Shown here: positions 26,858 to 36,237 of the stretch, piece after piece
How positions within the stretch are numbered: position 1 is the stretch's first letter
Layout: each line of letters starts with the position of its first letter
Translations under genes and position numbers: made by a program
Notes under the pieces: generated by a model
The model's input: only the letters and a program-made list of their open reading frames with translations
What the model was told of the DNA's origin: nothing
Database searches by the model: none
NCBI GenBank assembly: GCA_963820795.1
Contig: CAWGBJ010000016.1
Coordinates: forward strand, 62,001 to 126,000
Length of the DNA: 64,000 nt
Origin: Roseiarcus sp963820795
Lineage (GTDB): Bacteria > Pseudomonadota > Alphaproteobacteria > Rhizobiales > Beijerinckiaceae
Direction of reading: 5' to 3'

Positions 26858-27952
26858 TCAGAGGCCGAGATAAATGCGGTAGATGTCTTCGAGCAGCGCG
26901 ACATCGACGCGCGCGTCGGTCCCAGGCGAACGGAAAGGATCGCCCAAGCGCAAGGTTTTTAGGAAGTGCACGGCCTCCTCGCGGTAGTGCCAGGACGCGA
27001 AGGGCGTCGGCACGGGATGGCGATAGACCGGCTCCGCGCCGGCCTCGTAAATCTCGATCCATGGCTGCCCGGGATTGGCGAAGAGTGCGGGCGAGCGAAC
27101 ATGGACCCAGCCGCCCTCGAAATAGACCTGAGTATGCTCTTCCCAGGCATGGAACTTCGTCTGCGCGCTCTCGAGGGTGACACGAACGCCGTCAAGGTCG
27201 ATAAGAACGACGCCAGTCATTCCGTCCGCGTCGAGATCGGCCTTGACCACTTTCAGCCCCGTCTCGGGCGCGTCGACAAGGAACCTGGCAAGATTGACGT
27301 TGTGAGTGTATTGCTGGAGGTAGCCGATATAGGCGGCCCGCCTGTCCGCCGGCAGCCAGTCCGGCGAATGTTCGTCACGCGGCTTCGGCGGCATCTGTTC
27401 GCCGCTCGTGAGGATCGCGGTCCGGTCGCGCCCCGCCATCCAGTCGCCGCAGAAGCCGTGCGCCCTGACATAGAGAAGCTTGCCCATCCGGCCGGACCGC
27501 CGCCACTCCCGGATCGTGTCGCGCGCGAGCAGATTGGCTGGGTCGTAGCGTTTCATGTAGGCGACCATGAGTTTGGCGCCGGTCTCGCGCTCGGCCGCCA
27601 GGATCGCGTCGGCCTGACGGAGCGACACCGCCATCGGCTTCTCCATGAAGACATGCTTGCCGGCGCGCAAAAGATCGGCCGCAATATTTCCCTGGACGAC
27701 ATAGTCGGCCGAGACGGCGGCAGCTTCGATTTCCGGATCGTCGCAGAGATCGCGATGCGAGGAGACGACGCGGGGAATGCGGTAACGGTGGGCGACGGCG
27801 CGGGCCAGTTTCGGCCGCAGCTCCGCGAGCGCGACAAGTTCAGCCTGCGGTAATGTTGAGAAATTCGGCAAGTGGACATGCTGGGCCAGGAATCCGCAGC
27901 CGACATAGGCGAGCTTGACGGGTTTCGTGAGCGCGGGCGCGGTCATTTTCAT
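26858..27952 (-). CDS. Gfo/Idh/MocA-family oxidoreductase
   Basis: A 364-residue NAD(P)-dependent dehydrogenase. The Rossmann motif is YVGCGFLAQHVHLPNF and the conserved EKPMAVS, containing the catalytic lysine of this family, lies near residue 100. The C-terminal half forms the substrate domain (GVVLIDLDGVRVTLES). Enzymes of this family oxidise inositols, glucosides or amino sugars. It overlaps the permease gene upstream by four bases and precedes two TIM-barrel isomerases, an arrangement seen in inositol-like and sugar oxidation/isomerisation loci. Confidence 0.88.
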   Translation of the reverse strand: MKMTAPALTKPVKLAYVGCGFLAQHVHLPNFSTLPQAELVALAELRPKLARAVAHRYRIPRVVSSHRDLCDDPEIEAAAVSADYVVQGNIAADLLRAGKHVFMEKPMAVSLRQADAILAAERETGAKLMVAYMKRYDPANLLARDTIREWRRSGRMGKLLYVRAHGFCGDWMAGRDRTAILTSGEQMPPKPRDEHSPDWLPADRRAAYIGYLQQYTHNVNLARFLVDAPETGLKVVKADLDADGMTGVVLIDLDGVRVTLESAQTKFHAWEEHTQVYFEGGWVHVRSPALFANPGQPWIEIYEAGAEPVYRHPVPTPFASWHYREEAVHFLKTLRLGDPFRSPGTDARVDVALLEDIYRIYLGL

Positions 27953-28808
27953 CCTTTCATGGCGCCGCCGGCGAGACAGGCGATGAAATGACGCTGCATG
28001 AGGAGATAGACGATCATCATGGGCAGCATCGAAATGGAGAAAGCGGCGAAGAGCAGCGTGAACTGGATCGAATAGGCGCTGGTCGCGAACACCTGCATGC
28101 CGAGCGGCAGCGTGAACATCTCCTTGTCCTGCATGAAGACGAGGGCGAGGAAGAACTCATTCCAGGCACCGGTGAAGGCGAAGACCGCGATCGCGCCGAT
28201 GACCGGGCGCACAAGCGGCATCACGATCCGCCAGTAGATGGCGAACGTCGAGGCGCCGTCCATGCGCGCGGCGTCCACGAGCTCGCGCGGCAGGCCTGCG
28301 AAAGTGTTGGAGAAGAGCACGACCGAGAGCGGCATTGCGCCTGCTGCATAGGGCAGGATCAGCGCGAGATAGGTGTTGATGATGTGGAGTTTGATGACGA
28401 GGACATAGAGGGGAATGATGTAGACCTGCGCCGGTATGGTGAGCATCATCACCACGCTCGTCAGAATGAGGCCAGCGCCCGGAAAACGGTGGACATAGAG
28501 GCCGAAGGCGAAAGTCGAAGACATGACGATGGCGAGCAGCGTCGAGGCCGTAGAGACCAGGAAGCTGTTGAGGATCAGCCGGCTCATATCCGCCTGGACC
28601 CAAGCGGTGACGTAGTTACTGAACTCCCACTGGGTCGGCAGACCGAGCGGATCCACGATGAACTGGGCGTCGCTTTTCAGCGAGTTCAGGAAGAAAAGCG
28701 CAGCGGATAGATGATCGCAAGCGCGCCCGCCGCGAGCACCAGAATGCGCAGCGAGGGTAGACGTCTCGCAGCGCGGGCGCTGCGCGCGAAGGCGAACGTT
28801 GCGCTCAT
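27949..28808 (-). pseudogene. MalG-type sugar ABC permease, frameshifted
   Basis: From ATG 28808 (ATGA overlap with the upstream permease stop) the frame reads MSATFAFARSARAARRLPSL, then LAAGALAIIYPL, and stops at 28686. The expected continuation FFLNSLKSDAQFIVDPLGLP lies in the neighbouring frame, which is open to 27949. A shift near 28690-28700 thus splits the gene within the first membrane segment. The rest is normal: six-segment permease with coupling loop ELVDAARMDGASTFAIYWR. About 285 residues if repaired. Confidence 0.82.
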
Positions 28809-29743
28809 GGATCCTGCGCCTGGCGGCCGAATCTCAGCATAACGACCGAGACCAGCGCCATGATCGCCAGGAGCACCGTCGCTTGCGCGGAAGCGTAGCC
28901 AAACCGCTGGAACTGAAAGGCGTTGAGATAGATCTGGGTCATTGCGACCTGGGTCGCGTTGAAAGGCCCGCCATTCGTCATGATGAAAACGAGGTCGAAG
29001 ACCGAGAAGGCGCCGAGCGTCGCGAGGATAACGTTGGTCGCCGTATAGGGCCGCATCATCGGCACAGTCAGGTGCCAGAGCCGCTGGATCGGGCGCACGC
29101 CGTCGACAATTGCGGCCTCCTCGACCTCGTAGGGGAGCGCCTGCAAGCCAGCGAGATAAATGACGACGTGGAAGCCGGTCCACTTCCAGATGTCGACGAG
29201 GATGATCGACCACATCGCGAGATTGGGATCGCCAAGCCAGTCCGGCGCCCCGAAGCCGAGCGAACGGAGCGCGGTGTTCACCGCGCCGTGCTCGTACTGG
29301 AGCATGAAGCCCCAGACGGTTCCCACTGCGACAAACGAGATGACCACCGGCAAGAAGAAGAGCGCGCGAAAGAACGCGCGGCCGCGAAAGGAGCCGTTGA
29401 GAGCGACGGCCAGAATGAAGCTGAGCACGATCTTACCGGTCACGGTCGCAACGGCGAACTGCACATTGTGCCCGAGCGCCGCCCAGTACGTCCGGTCGCC
29501 GATCAGCTCAGCGAAGTTCCCAAGCCTGAAGACGAAGCGATCGCCAAGCTGATCGGGACCGAAACTCATCGTCAGCTGGACGAGCATCGGCAGGTCGACG
29601 AAGACGAAAAAGAGGAGGAGCCCCGGCAGAATCCAGGGCAGGGCCGCCAGCGCTTCACGCAGACGACGGCCCGCCCGGAACGTGGGGACGGTTTCGACCT
29701 TAGGCGCGGCGAGGCCTTGCCCGGACGTTGCCAGGGGTCTCAA
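28805..29743 (-). CDS. MalF-type sugar ABC permease
   Basis: A 312-residue CUT1-type permease with six membrane segments and coupling loop EVEEAAIVDGVRPIQRLWHL. PWILPGLLLFFVFVDLPML forms the first segment. It would pair with the MalG-type protein encoded next. No ATPase gene occurs in this operon, so a shared MsmX/UgpC-type ATPase from elsewhere would be needed. It follows the remains of the binding-protein gene. Confidence 0.88.
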   Translation of the reverse strand: MRPLATSGQGLAAPKVETVPTFRAGRRLREALAALPWILPGLLLFFVFVDLPMLVQLTMSFGPDQLGDRFVFRLGNFAELIGDRTYWAALGHNVQFAVATVTGKIVLSFILAVALNGSFRGRAFFRALFFLPVVISFVAVGTVWGFMLQYEHGAVNTALRSLGFGAPDWLGDPNLAMWSIILVDIWKWTGFHVVIYLAGLQALPYEVEEAAIVDGVRPIQRLWHLTVPMMRPYTATNVILATLGAFSVFDLVFIMTNGGPFNATQVAMTQIYLNAFQFQRFGYASAQATVLLAIMALVSVVMLRFGRQAQDP

Positions 29744-29755
29744 CTGGGAGACGCC

Positions 29756-30775
29756 TTAGAGGAGGAATTTGTATCCGTTGGCGACGAGCCTTTCGAGCGT
29801 CTTCTGCGCCGCCTCCGCCGCATCCGCCGCCGAGACCTGACCCGCGATGCCACCCTGGATGCCTTCCTGGAAGGACCTGGTGATCTCGGGCGGCCAGTTC
29901 CAGTCGAGATAGGTGACGAGACTCGGTGATAGCGAGACCAGCTTCTCGACTACGCCGCCGCCAATCGGCTTCACCGCCGTGTTGACCGGCACGGTGCCGT
30001 TGCCGAACTTGACCTCCGCTTCGTCGGCGGCGTCCGTCGTGACAAACTCGGCGAAAGCAAGCGCTGCGGCCTGACGGTCGGGATCGCTCTTGGCGTTGAC
30101 CGCGACGACGGCGCCGGGGCCGCCGGGATATTGCGACTTCACGTCAGCGGTGACGAGCTTCGGCATCAGCATGACGTCGAGGTCGAGACCGGCCGGCTTG
30201 TCCTGGTTGATCTGCGGCACGAGGCTTTCGTGCTGCATCCAGAAGGCGGCGTGGCCGGCCGAAAAATCCGCGAGCGCCTAGGGCGTATCCATGGAGAGGA
30301 CCTCGCGCGGGACGAGCCCGTCCTTGCCGAACCTGAAGACGAGGTCGAGCGCCTGGACGACATCCGGGTCGGTGAACTTCGCCTTGCGAGTCAGGATTTC
30401 GATGGTTCGTTCAGCCCCCCTGTTGCCGCTCGTCTGGGCGAAGGTGGTGAAGAACCACACAGGCCACAGATAGATGACCTTGCCGGGATGCGTGAACACC
30501 TTAATTCCCATCGGCTTCAGCTGGTCGCGCAGCGCGAGCATGTCCTCGTAGGACTTTGGCGCATCCATCCCCGCTTTTTCGAGCACCTTCCGGTTGAAGA
30601 AGAGCGGGAACCCGCTGATAGAGCCTGTCGGAAGGCCGTAGGTCTTGCCGTTGATCTGGGTTGTCGACAGCGCGCTCCGGCGGAAGCGGCCAAGATCGAT
30701 CCGATGGGGAGACCGCCTATGAGCCGGGTCCGCGGGCGTCGGTTGCCGCGAGGCAGGCCAAGCGAGCTCAATCAC
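29756..30775 (-). pseudogene. CUT1 sugar-binding protein, 5'-truncated with internal amber stop
   Basis: Periplasmic sugar-binding protein remnants. The recognisable part begins TTQINGKTYGLPTGSISGFP and continues KAGMDAPKSYEDMLALRDQL. At 30278-30280 an in-frame TAG interrupts MDTP/ALADFSAGHAAFWMQ, after which the same frame stays open to the C-terminus (PALTNGYKF-type end, here VANGYKFLL). The first 100-plus residues, including the signal peptide, are missing; upstream sequence is unrelated and leads to the IS3 element. The gene is doubly inactivated, so this importer probably no longer works. Confidence 0.83.
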
Positions 30776-31080
30776 TTGAACTCAGGCTCCGGGCCCAATG
30801 GCGGTCATTCTGACGACTCCCTTTCTGCGCGGCCTTCAATGGGCTTGATTTCAGCGAGGCGATCGAGCTCGAGCGAGCGCTCGACGAGCTTTGCGAAGGA
30901 GAAGGTTACCTCTTGTTTAGCCTCGACACGGTGTCTATCGCGGCGCAAACCGGGTAACTCTGGCGGAGGGAATTCGCGACGAATCGCCTCGTAGGGAGCT
31001 TGAATGTCTGATCGAGCGGACTTCGATCAATTCCGATTTGCAGATAGGTTGTAATCTCGCCTGCCCTTGTCCTTCGAGAA
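30776..31080. other. Junction between SBP remnant and IS3
   Basis: About 300 bases with no gene. A plus frame (GLDFSEAIELERALDELCEG then EGYLLFSL) looks faintly coding but has no start and I cannot assign it. The right boundary of the IS3 must be inside or next to this stretch; I could not pick out an unambiguous terminal inverted repeat or target duplication by eye. Confidence 0.35.
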
Positions 31081-32025
31081 TCAAGCCGCTTCTTGCGGCT
31101 TCTGCCTCTGCTGTGGGTATGTGGGCAACGCGTTTGCGTTGTCCAAGCGAAGCGGCATATCCACAGCCCTCGGCGCCGCCTCGATTTTGTCGATGCCGGC
31201 GCGCCACACCGCCATCGGCGTCTGGTTGTTCATTGCCTGGTGCGGGCGACGAGAATTGTAAAAAGTCATCCAGGAACCGATGCCGTGCCGCGCCTCGCGG
31301 CCGTCGGCGTAAGCTTTCAGATGCACCTCTTCATACTTGATGGAGCGCCACAGCCGTTCGATGAAAATATTGTCCATGAAGCGGCCGCGTCCGTCCATCG
31401 AAATCGCGACGCCGGCCGCTGCGAGTTTGCCGGCGAAAGCCTCGGCGGTGAACGTGGAGCCCTGATCGGTATTGAATATCTGCGGTTTTCCGAAGCGAAG
31501 CAGCGCCTCCTCCAGCGCCGCCGCACAGAAGCTCACATCGTTGGTGTTCGACAGCCGCCAGGCCAGAACCGCCCGGCTGGCCCAGTCGATGATCGCCACC
31601 AGATACAGGAAGCCGGACGCCATCGGGATGTAGGTCACGTCGGCCGCCCACACGTGGTTCGGCTCGACAATCTTCAGGCCGCGCAGCAGGTAGGGGTATA
31701 TCTTGTGCCCGGGCGCCGCCTTGCTCGTCCCGGGACGCGGAACCAGCGCCTCGATCCCCATCACCCGCATCAGCCGCCGCACCCGCTTGCGGTTGACCCC
31801 GCGGCCTTCCTTGTTGAGTTCGAAGGTCATTCGCCGCGAACCGTAGAACGGAAGCTCGAGATGCAGTTCGTCGATGCGGCGCATCACCGCCAGATCGTCC
31901 GCCCCGGCGACGGGCTTGGGGCGGTAGACCGCCGAGCGCGCCACGCTCAACAGCGCGCATTGGCGACGCACCGACAGATCCTTGCGAGGTCGCTCGACCA
32001 TCGCTCTTCGATCGGGCGCGCTCAT
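31081..32025 (-). CDS. IS3 transposase OrfB
   Basis: A 314-residue DDE transposase. HTH_21-like N-terminal part (LPFYGSRRMTFELNKEGRGV) is followed by the rve core with first aspartate in WAADVTYIPM, second in FNTDQGSTFTAEAF and the catalytic glutamate in FIERLWRSIKYEEVHL. The C-terminal YNSRRPHQAMNNQTPM is the standard IS3 ending. ATG 32025 overlaps the orfA stop by four bases; in many IS3 elements a -1 frameshift in this overlap makes the OrfAB fusion. No damage is visible, so it may be active. Confidence 0.93.
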   Translation of the reverse strand: MSAPDRRAMVERPRKDLSVRRQCALLSVARSAVYRPKPVAGADDLAVMRRIDELHLELPFYGSRRMTFELNKEGRGVNRKRVRRLMRVMGIEALVPRPGTSKAAPGHKIYPYLLRGLKIVEPNHVWAADVTYIPMASGFLYLVAIIDWASRAVLAWRLSNTNDVSFCAAALEEALLRFGKPQIFNTDQGSTFTAEAFAGKLAAAGVAISMDGRGRFMDNIFIERLWRSIKYEEVHLKAYADGREARHGIGSWMTFYNSRRPHQAMNNQTPMAVWRAGIDKIEAAPRAVDMPLRLDNANALPTYPQQRQKPQEAA

Positions 32026-32315
32026 CGTCCTGGCCTCCTGGCCAAGAAATCCCGTTCGACCGTCAGCTGGCCGATCTTGGCGTAAAGCTTGGCCGTCTCA
32101 CGCTCGCGCTCCTCCTCGCCGTCGCCCGAACCGCTTGCCCCCCGCCCGAACAGGCTCGCGACGTTGTCGAGAACCTGCTTCTTCCAGGCATAGATCTGGT
32201 TCGGATGCACCCCGTGCCGCTTCGCCAGTTCCGGAACCGTCGCATCCTCGCGCAGCGCCTCAAGCGCAACCTTCGCCTTGAACGCCGCATCAAACTTCTT
32301 GCGTGACTTCGTCAT
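32022..32315 (-). CDS. IS3 transposase OrfA
   Basis: A 97-residue helix-turn-helix protein (HTH_Tnp_1): MTKSRKKFDAAFKAKVALEA, then HGVHPNQIYAWKKQVLD and a leucine-zipper-like C-terminal coil (AKLYAKIGQLTVERDFL). It binds the terminal repeats. A longer frame to 32354 exists, but the ATG at 32315 matches the family start. Ends in RRPGR just before the orfB overlap. Confidence 0.9.
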   Translation of the reverse strand: MTKSRKKFDAAFKAKVALEALREDATVPELAKRHGVHPNQIYAWKKQVLDNVASLFGRGASGSGDGEEERERETAKLYAKIGQLTVERDFLARRPGR

Positions 32316-32364
32316 TTCTCGCTCCATCGGTTGCGACAGAGCAGGACATTTCACACCTTAGCCA

Positions 32365-35300
32365 ATGGTCCTAAATCCGGAGTCCAGCTCAGTCGTGAGT
32401 TATCTGCGCGGGCAAGGCAAGAAGGTCGGGGTGATCTCGATCAAGCTTTTGCAGCCGTTCCCGGAAGCAGAAGTCATCGCGGCGCTGCGCGGCAAGAAGG
32501 CCGTGACCGTGCTCGAGCGCTCGGATGTGACCGCGCTGACCGGCCTGGTGACGCAGGCGCTGTTCAAGGGTCGCGAGAACGCCGACGGCGTCCGCCATCC
32601 CGGCATTCCGCCGATCGAGATGCCGCCCAAGGTCACCACGGCGATCTTCGGATTGGGCGCTCACGATTTGCAGCCGCGGCACCTCATCGCCGCGTTCAAG
32701 AACATGGAAACGGGCAACGTTCCTTTCGTTTATCTTGGTTCTCAGTTCTTCGCGAAAAACCCCTCGCCCCATGTCGCCGTGTTGCAGGCCAAGCTCAGGG
32801 CGGCCTATCCTGAAACCGAACCGATGGCGCTGGAGACGGAGCCGAACCCGAATCTGCTTCCGAAGTCGGCATTCCGCGTGCGCTTCCATTCGGTGGGCGG
32901 CTACGGAACCATCGCCACAGGCAAGCTTTTGACGGACATCCTTGCCGGCGTGCTCGACCTGCACTCGAAGGCGGCGCCCAAATACGGTTCGGAAAAGAGC
33001 GGCGCGCCGACCAACTATTATATCACTCTCAGTCCCGAGCCCGTGCTGATCACCAACGCCGAGCTGGAAGACGTCGAAATTGTCGTCTCGCCCGACCACA
33101 AGGTGTTCAGCCACAGCAATCCGCTGCGCGGGCTCGCGGAAGGCGGCGCATTCATCCTTCAGTCGCAGCTTTCCCCCGCCGAGGTTTGGAAAGAGCTGCC
33201 GCCGCAGGCCCGTAAGACCATTCGCGACAAGAAGATACAGTTTCATGTCCTCGACGGCTTCGCCGTGGCCAAGCAACATGCGCCGACGCCGGAGCTTGAA
33301 GTCCGGATGATGGGCATCGCTTTCATCGGCGCGGTGTGCGGGCATGTCGACCGCATTACCGCCGGCGCCTCGCAAGACGCCGTGCTGAAAAAGATCCGTC
33401 AGCAGATTTCGAAGAAGTTCGGCGCCAAGGGAGGCCCTGTCGTCGAAGGCAACATGGCCGTGATCCGCGACGGGCTCAATGCGACGCAAAGGGTCGATTA
33501 CGAGAATCCGGAGTTCGATGAGGCTGAAAAGGCCGAAACGCGTCCGGGCGGCCGCACCGTGTTGATCTCGGCCAATATGTGTCGCGCCGGGAGATCTCCG
33601 GCGACCGAAAGCTTCCTCGACGCCGACTACTTTGAAGACGTCATGGCCGCGTCGTTCCGGGACGGAACCATCGCCGAGGCGCCGGTCATGCCGGGCGCAG
33701 GCCTCTTCATGCCGCCGGGAAGCGCAGCCTTCAAGGACAAGGGCCTGTTCCGGCGCAACGCGCCCGAGTTCATCGCCGATCTTTGCACCGGCTGCATGGA
33801 ATGCGCGCTGGCGTGCCCGGATGCGGCGATTCCGAACACGGTCCACGAGATCCACGACCTTCTGCTCACCGGCATCCGCCAGCTCGATATCGCAGAGAGT
33901 CAGCGCGAGGCGTTACGTGGCGAGGTCCGTGCGCTCAGCGACGAAGTGCGTGAAATCTATCGGCGCGAGAAGGAGCCGAGGCCGTTCCATGAGATCGTGG
34001 CGGCGGCGGCGGACGAACTCGACATCGACAACCCCGTGCTGCGCGGCGGCCTCGGCAAGCTGGCCAAGGCTCTGAGCGTGTTCCCGGTCGCCAAGACGCG
34101 GCCGTTCTTCGACGCGATGGAAGCGGCGTCCACCGGAAGCGGCGGGCTCTTCTCCGCCGCCGTCGATCCGTGGAAATGCACCGGCTGCCTCGAATGCGTC
34201 GACGTTTGCGGACCGCATGCGCTTAAAGAGCGCCAGCAGGACGCGGCGCTGCTCGAGACGCTTCAGGCGCGATTCGACTTCCTGAGCCGCACGCCGAACA
34301 CGCCCGCCCGCTTCGTCGAAGGCGCGACCGAGCCGGACGGCGACACCAAGCGGCTGATGCTCGATCGCCACAACTATTATGCGACCACCGGTGGACATGG
34401 CGCCTGCCGCGGCTGCGGCGAGGTCACCGCGATCCGGCTCGTCACCGGGGCCAATCATGCGATTCACGACAAACGGCGCAAGGAGCATATCCGAGAGATC
34501 GAGCGCCTGATCGAACGGCTCAACGCCAAGCTGCCGTCGGTGAAGGCCGGCGAGCGGGATCCGAACCGGCGCGTGCGCATCGCAGAAACCATCGGGACTT
34601 TGGAGCGGCGCCTCTATCTGCTCGAAGGCGGTCCCAGAGGGCACGGTCCCGCCGCCGCCGTGATCGCCAATGCGACCGGCTGCAGCAGCGTTTATGCGTC
34701 GACCTTCCCGTTCAACCCGTACACCGACCCCTGGGTCAACAGCCTGTTCCAGGACACGCCGGCGGTCGCCAAGGGCATCTTCGAGGGCTTGAGCGCTGAG
34801 GCGAGCGGCGACATTCGGGCGCTCAGGATCGCGAGGCTCGATCTCAACGACGAATACGACCCGCAAGTGCACGACCGCTTCTTCAAGCTGTTCGGCTGGG
34901 CCGAGTTCACGCCCGAGGAATTGAGCCTGCTGCCGACCGTGATCAGCATGGGAGGCGACGGCGCGACCTACGATATCGGGTTCGGCTCATTGTCGCGGCT
35001 CCTCAGCACATCGACGCCGATCAAGGTCGTGGTGCTCAACAGCGGCTCCTATTCGAACACCGGCGGACAGGCGTCGACAGCCAGTTTGACCGGCCAGGAC
35101 TCCGATCTCAGCCGGTTCGGCGCCGCGCATGCCGGCAAACAGGAAGAGCGCAAGGAACTCGCCCTCATCGCCGCGTTCCATCCGAACGTGTTCGTGGTCC
35201 AGAGCTGCACTGCGCTGCAGGGACACTTCCTCAAGCACGTGATTGAGTTCCTGAACCACAACGATTCCCCGGCGGTGTTGGACGTCTACACCCCCTGCCA

Positions 35301-36237
35301 GGGCGAGCAGGGCATCGGCGACCCCCAGGCCAGCCGCCACGGACGTTTGGCGGTAGAGAGCCGCATGAATCCGCTCTTCGTACACGACCCCCGGCGCGGC
35401 GCGGATCTGCACAGCCGGTTCTCGCTTGACGGCAACCCGGACCCCGGCAAGGACTGGACGACAAGCACGATCGAATACGTCGAGGATGGCGCGACCAGGC
35501 TCATGGATGCGCCGCTGACCCCAGCCGACTTTGCGCTGACCGAAGGCCAATTCAAGAAGCAGTTCCGTCCTCTCGCCGCCGACGCTGTCGGCGTGCCGGT
35601 GCACGAGTACATCGATCTGAGCATGGCCGACCGGACGGGCAAGACGCCGTTCGTGTGGTCGACTGACGACGACAGGAAGCTGATCAAGGCGGAAGTCTCG
35701 CAGACGCTCGTCCACCTGGTCCAGGAGCGACGGAAGAACTGGCGAACCCTGCAATATCTTGCCGGTCTCGATGTCGCAAAGCTGGACGCGGACCATCACG
35801 TCGAAGTGGAGGACCTGAAACGGCAGGTAAAGGAAGCGGGGGAGGCGCGCGAATCCTCGATCGACACGATCGCGCGCGCGATGTCCGAACTCGCCGCGTC
35901 GTCACAAGCGCCATCCTCCGGCGCCGTTGCGGCGGGGGTGACGACGCGCCTGATCGCGGCGGGACAACCGAAGGCGGCCCCGGCCGCGAAGGGCGATGGC
36001 TCGGCTCCGGTGTCGCTTGCGGACGAGGACGTGACGAAGTGCAACAACTGCAAGACCTGCTATCAGGAGATCCCGGAACTGTTCGAAAAGACCCGGATCG
36101 TCGTGGACGGCGCCGCGAAGGAAGTGGGTCATCTCATTCCCGGCGCCCTCGACCACATCAAGATCACGCCGGAACTGAAGCGCAGGATCGAGCGGGTCGC
36201 CGCCAATTGTGATGCGGAGATCATCCATGCGCACTGA
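32365..36237 (+). CDS. Pyruvate:ferredoxin oxidoreductase-like protein lacking domain I (5'-truncated)
   Basis: A 1290-residue fragment of a giant 2-oxoacid:acceptor oxidoreductase. It opens in domain II (GKKVGVISIKLLQPFPEAEV), continues through the gamma domain (RVRFHSVGGYGTIATGKLL), two 4Fe-4S motifs (CTGCMECALACPDAA and CTGCLECVDVCGPHA), and the TPP domain (ACRGCGEVTA, SMGGDGATYDIG, LNSGSYSNTGGQ). A C-terminal extension carries a further cysteine set (CNNCKTC). Domain I, which contributes the pyrimidine side of TPP binding, is absent; the IS3 element lies directly upstream. Without domain I the enzyme should be inactive. The gene overlaps the flavoprotein gene downstream by 11 bases. Confidence 0.87.
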   Translation: MVLNPESSSVVSYLRGQGKKVGVISIKLLQPFPEAEVIAALRGKKAVTVLERSDVTALTGLVTQALFKGRENADGVRHPGIPPIEMPPKVTTAIFGLGAHDLQPRHLIAAFKNMETGNVPFVYLGSQFFAKNPSPHVAVLQAKLRAAYPETEPMALETEPNPNLLPKSAFRVRFHSVGGYGTIATGKLLTDILAGVLDLHSKAAPKYGSEKSGAPTNYYITLSPEPVLITNAELEDVEIVVSPDHKVFSHSNPLRGLAEGGAFILQSQLSPAEVWKELPPQARKTIRDKKIQFHVLDGFAVAKQHAPTPELEVRMMGIAFIGAVCGHVDRITAGASQDAVLKKIRQQISKKFGAKGGPVVEGNMAVIRDGLNATQRVDYENPEFDEAEKAETRPGGRTVLISANMCRAGRSPATESFLDADYFEDVMAASFRDGTIAEAPVMPGAGLFMPPGSAAFKDKGLFRRNAPEFIADLCTGCMECALACPDAAIPNTVHEIHDLLLTGIRQLDIAESQREALRGEVRALSDEVREIYRREKEPRPFHEIVAAAADELDIDNPVLRGGLGKLAKALSVFPVAKTRPFFDAMEAASTGSGGLFSAAVDPWKCTGCLECVDVCGPHALKERQQDAALLETLQARFDFLSRTPNTPARFVEGATEPDGDTKRLMLDRHNYYATTGGHGACRGCGEVTAIRLVTGANHAIHDKRRKEHIREIERLIERLNAKLPSVKAGERDPNRRVRIAETIGTLERRLYLLEGGPRGHGPAAAVIANATGCSSVYASTFPFNPYTDPWVNSLFQDTPAVAKGIFEGLSAEASGDIRALRIARLDLNDEYDPQVHDRFFKLFGWAEFTPEELSLLPTVISMGGDGATYDIGFGSLSRLLSTSTPIKVVVLNSGSYSNTGGQASTASLTGQDSDLSRFGAAHAGKQEERKELALIAAFHPNVFVVQSCTALQGHFLKHVIEFLNHNDSPAVLDVYTPCQGEQGIGDPQASRHGRLAVESRMNPLFVHDPRRGADLHSRFSLDGNPDPGKDWTTSTIEYVEDGATRLMDAPLTPADFALTEGQFKKQFRPLAADAVGVPVHEYIDLSMADRTGKTPFVWSTDDDRKLIKAEVSQTLVHLVQERRKNWRTLQYLAGLDVAKLDADHHVEVEDLKRQVKEAGEARESSIDTIARAMSELAASSQAPSSGAVAAGVTTRLIAAGQPKAAPAAKGDGSAPVSLADEDVTKCNNCKTCYQEIPELFEKTRIVVDGAAKEVGHLIPGALDHIKITPELKRRIERVAANCDAEIIHAH

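Larger units (their letters stand above)
31081..32354 (-). mobile_element. IS3-family insertion sequence
   Basis: Two overlapping minus-strand genes, orfA (HTH) and orfB (DDE integrase-type), make a complete IS3 coding set. True ends lie slightly outside these coordinates and were not resolved. The element sits exactly between the broken 5' end of a sugar-binding protein gene and the broken 5' end of the PFOR gene, so it probably mediated a deletion. Confidence 0.85.

Noticed and set aside
31000..31080. Candidate IS3 terminal repeat (TGAATGTCTGATC near 31000 against TGAAATGTCCTGCTC near 32350)
   Set aside because: The match is short and gapped; I could not confirm terminal repeats or a target duplication.
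31093..32085. Plus ORF of 330 codons inside the IS3
   Set aside because: Antisense of the transposase.
32389..33855. Minus ORF of 488 codons opposite the PFOR gene
   Set aside because: Shadow frame; the plus frame carries Fe-S and TPP motifs.
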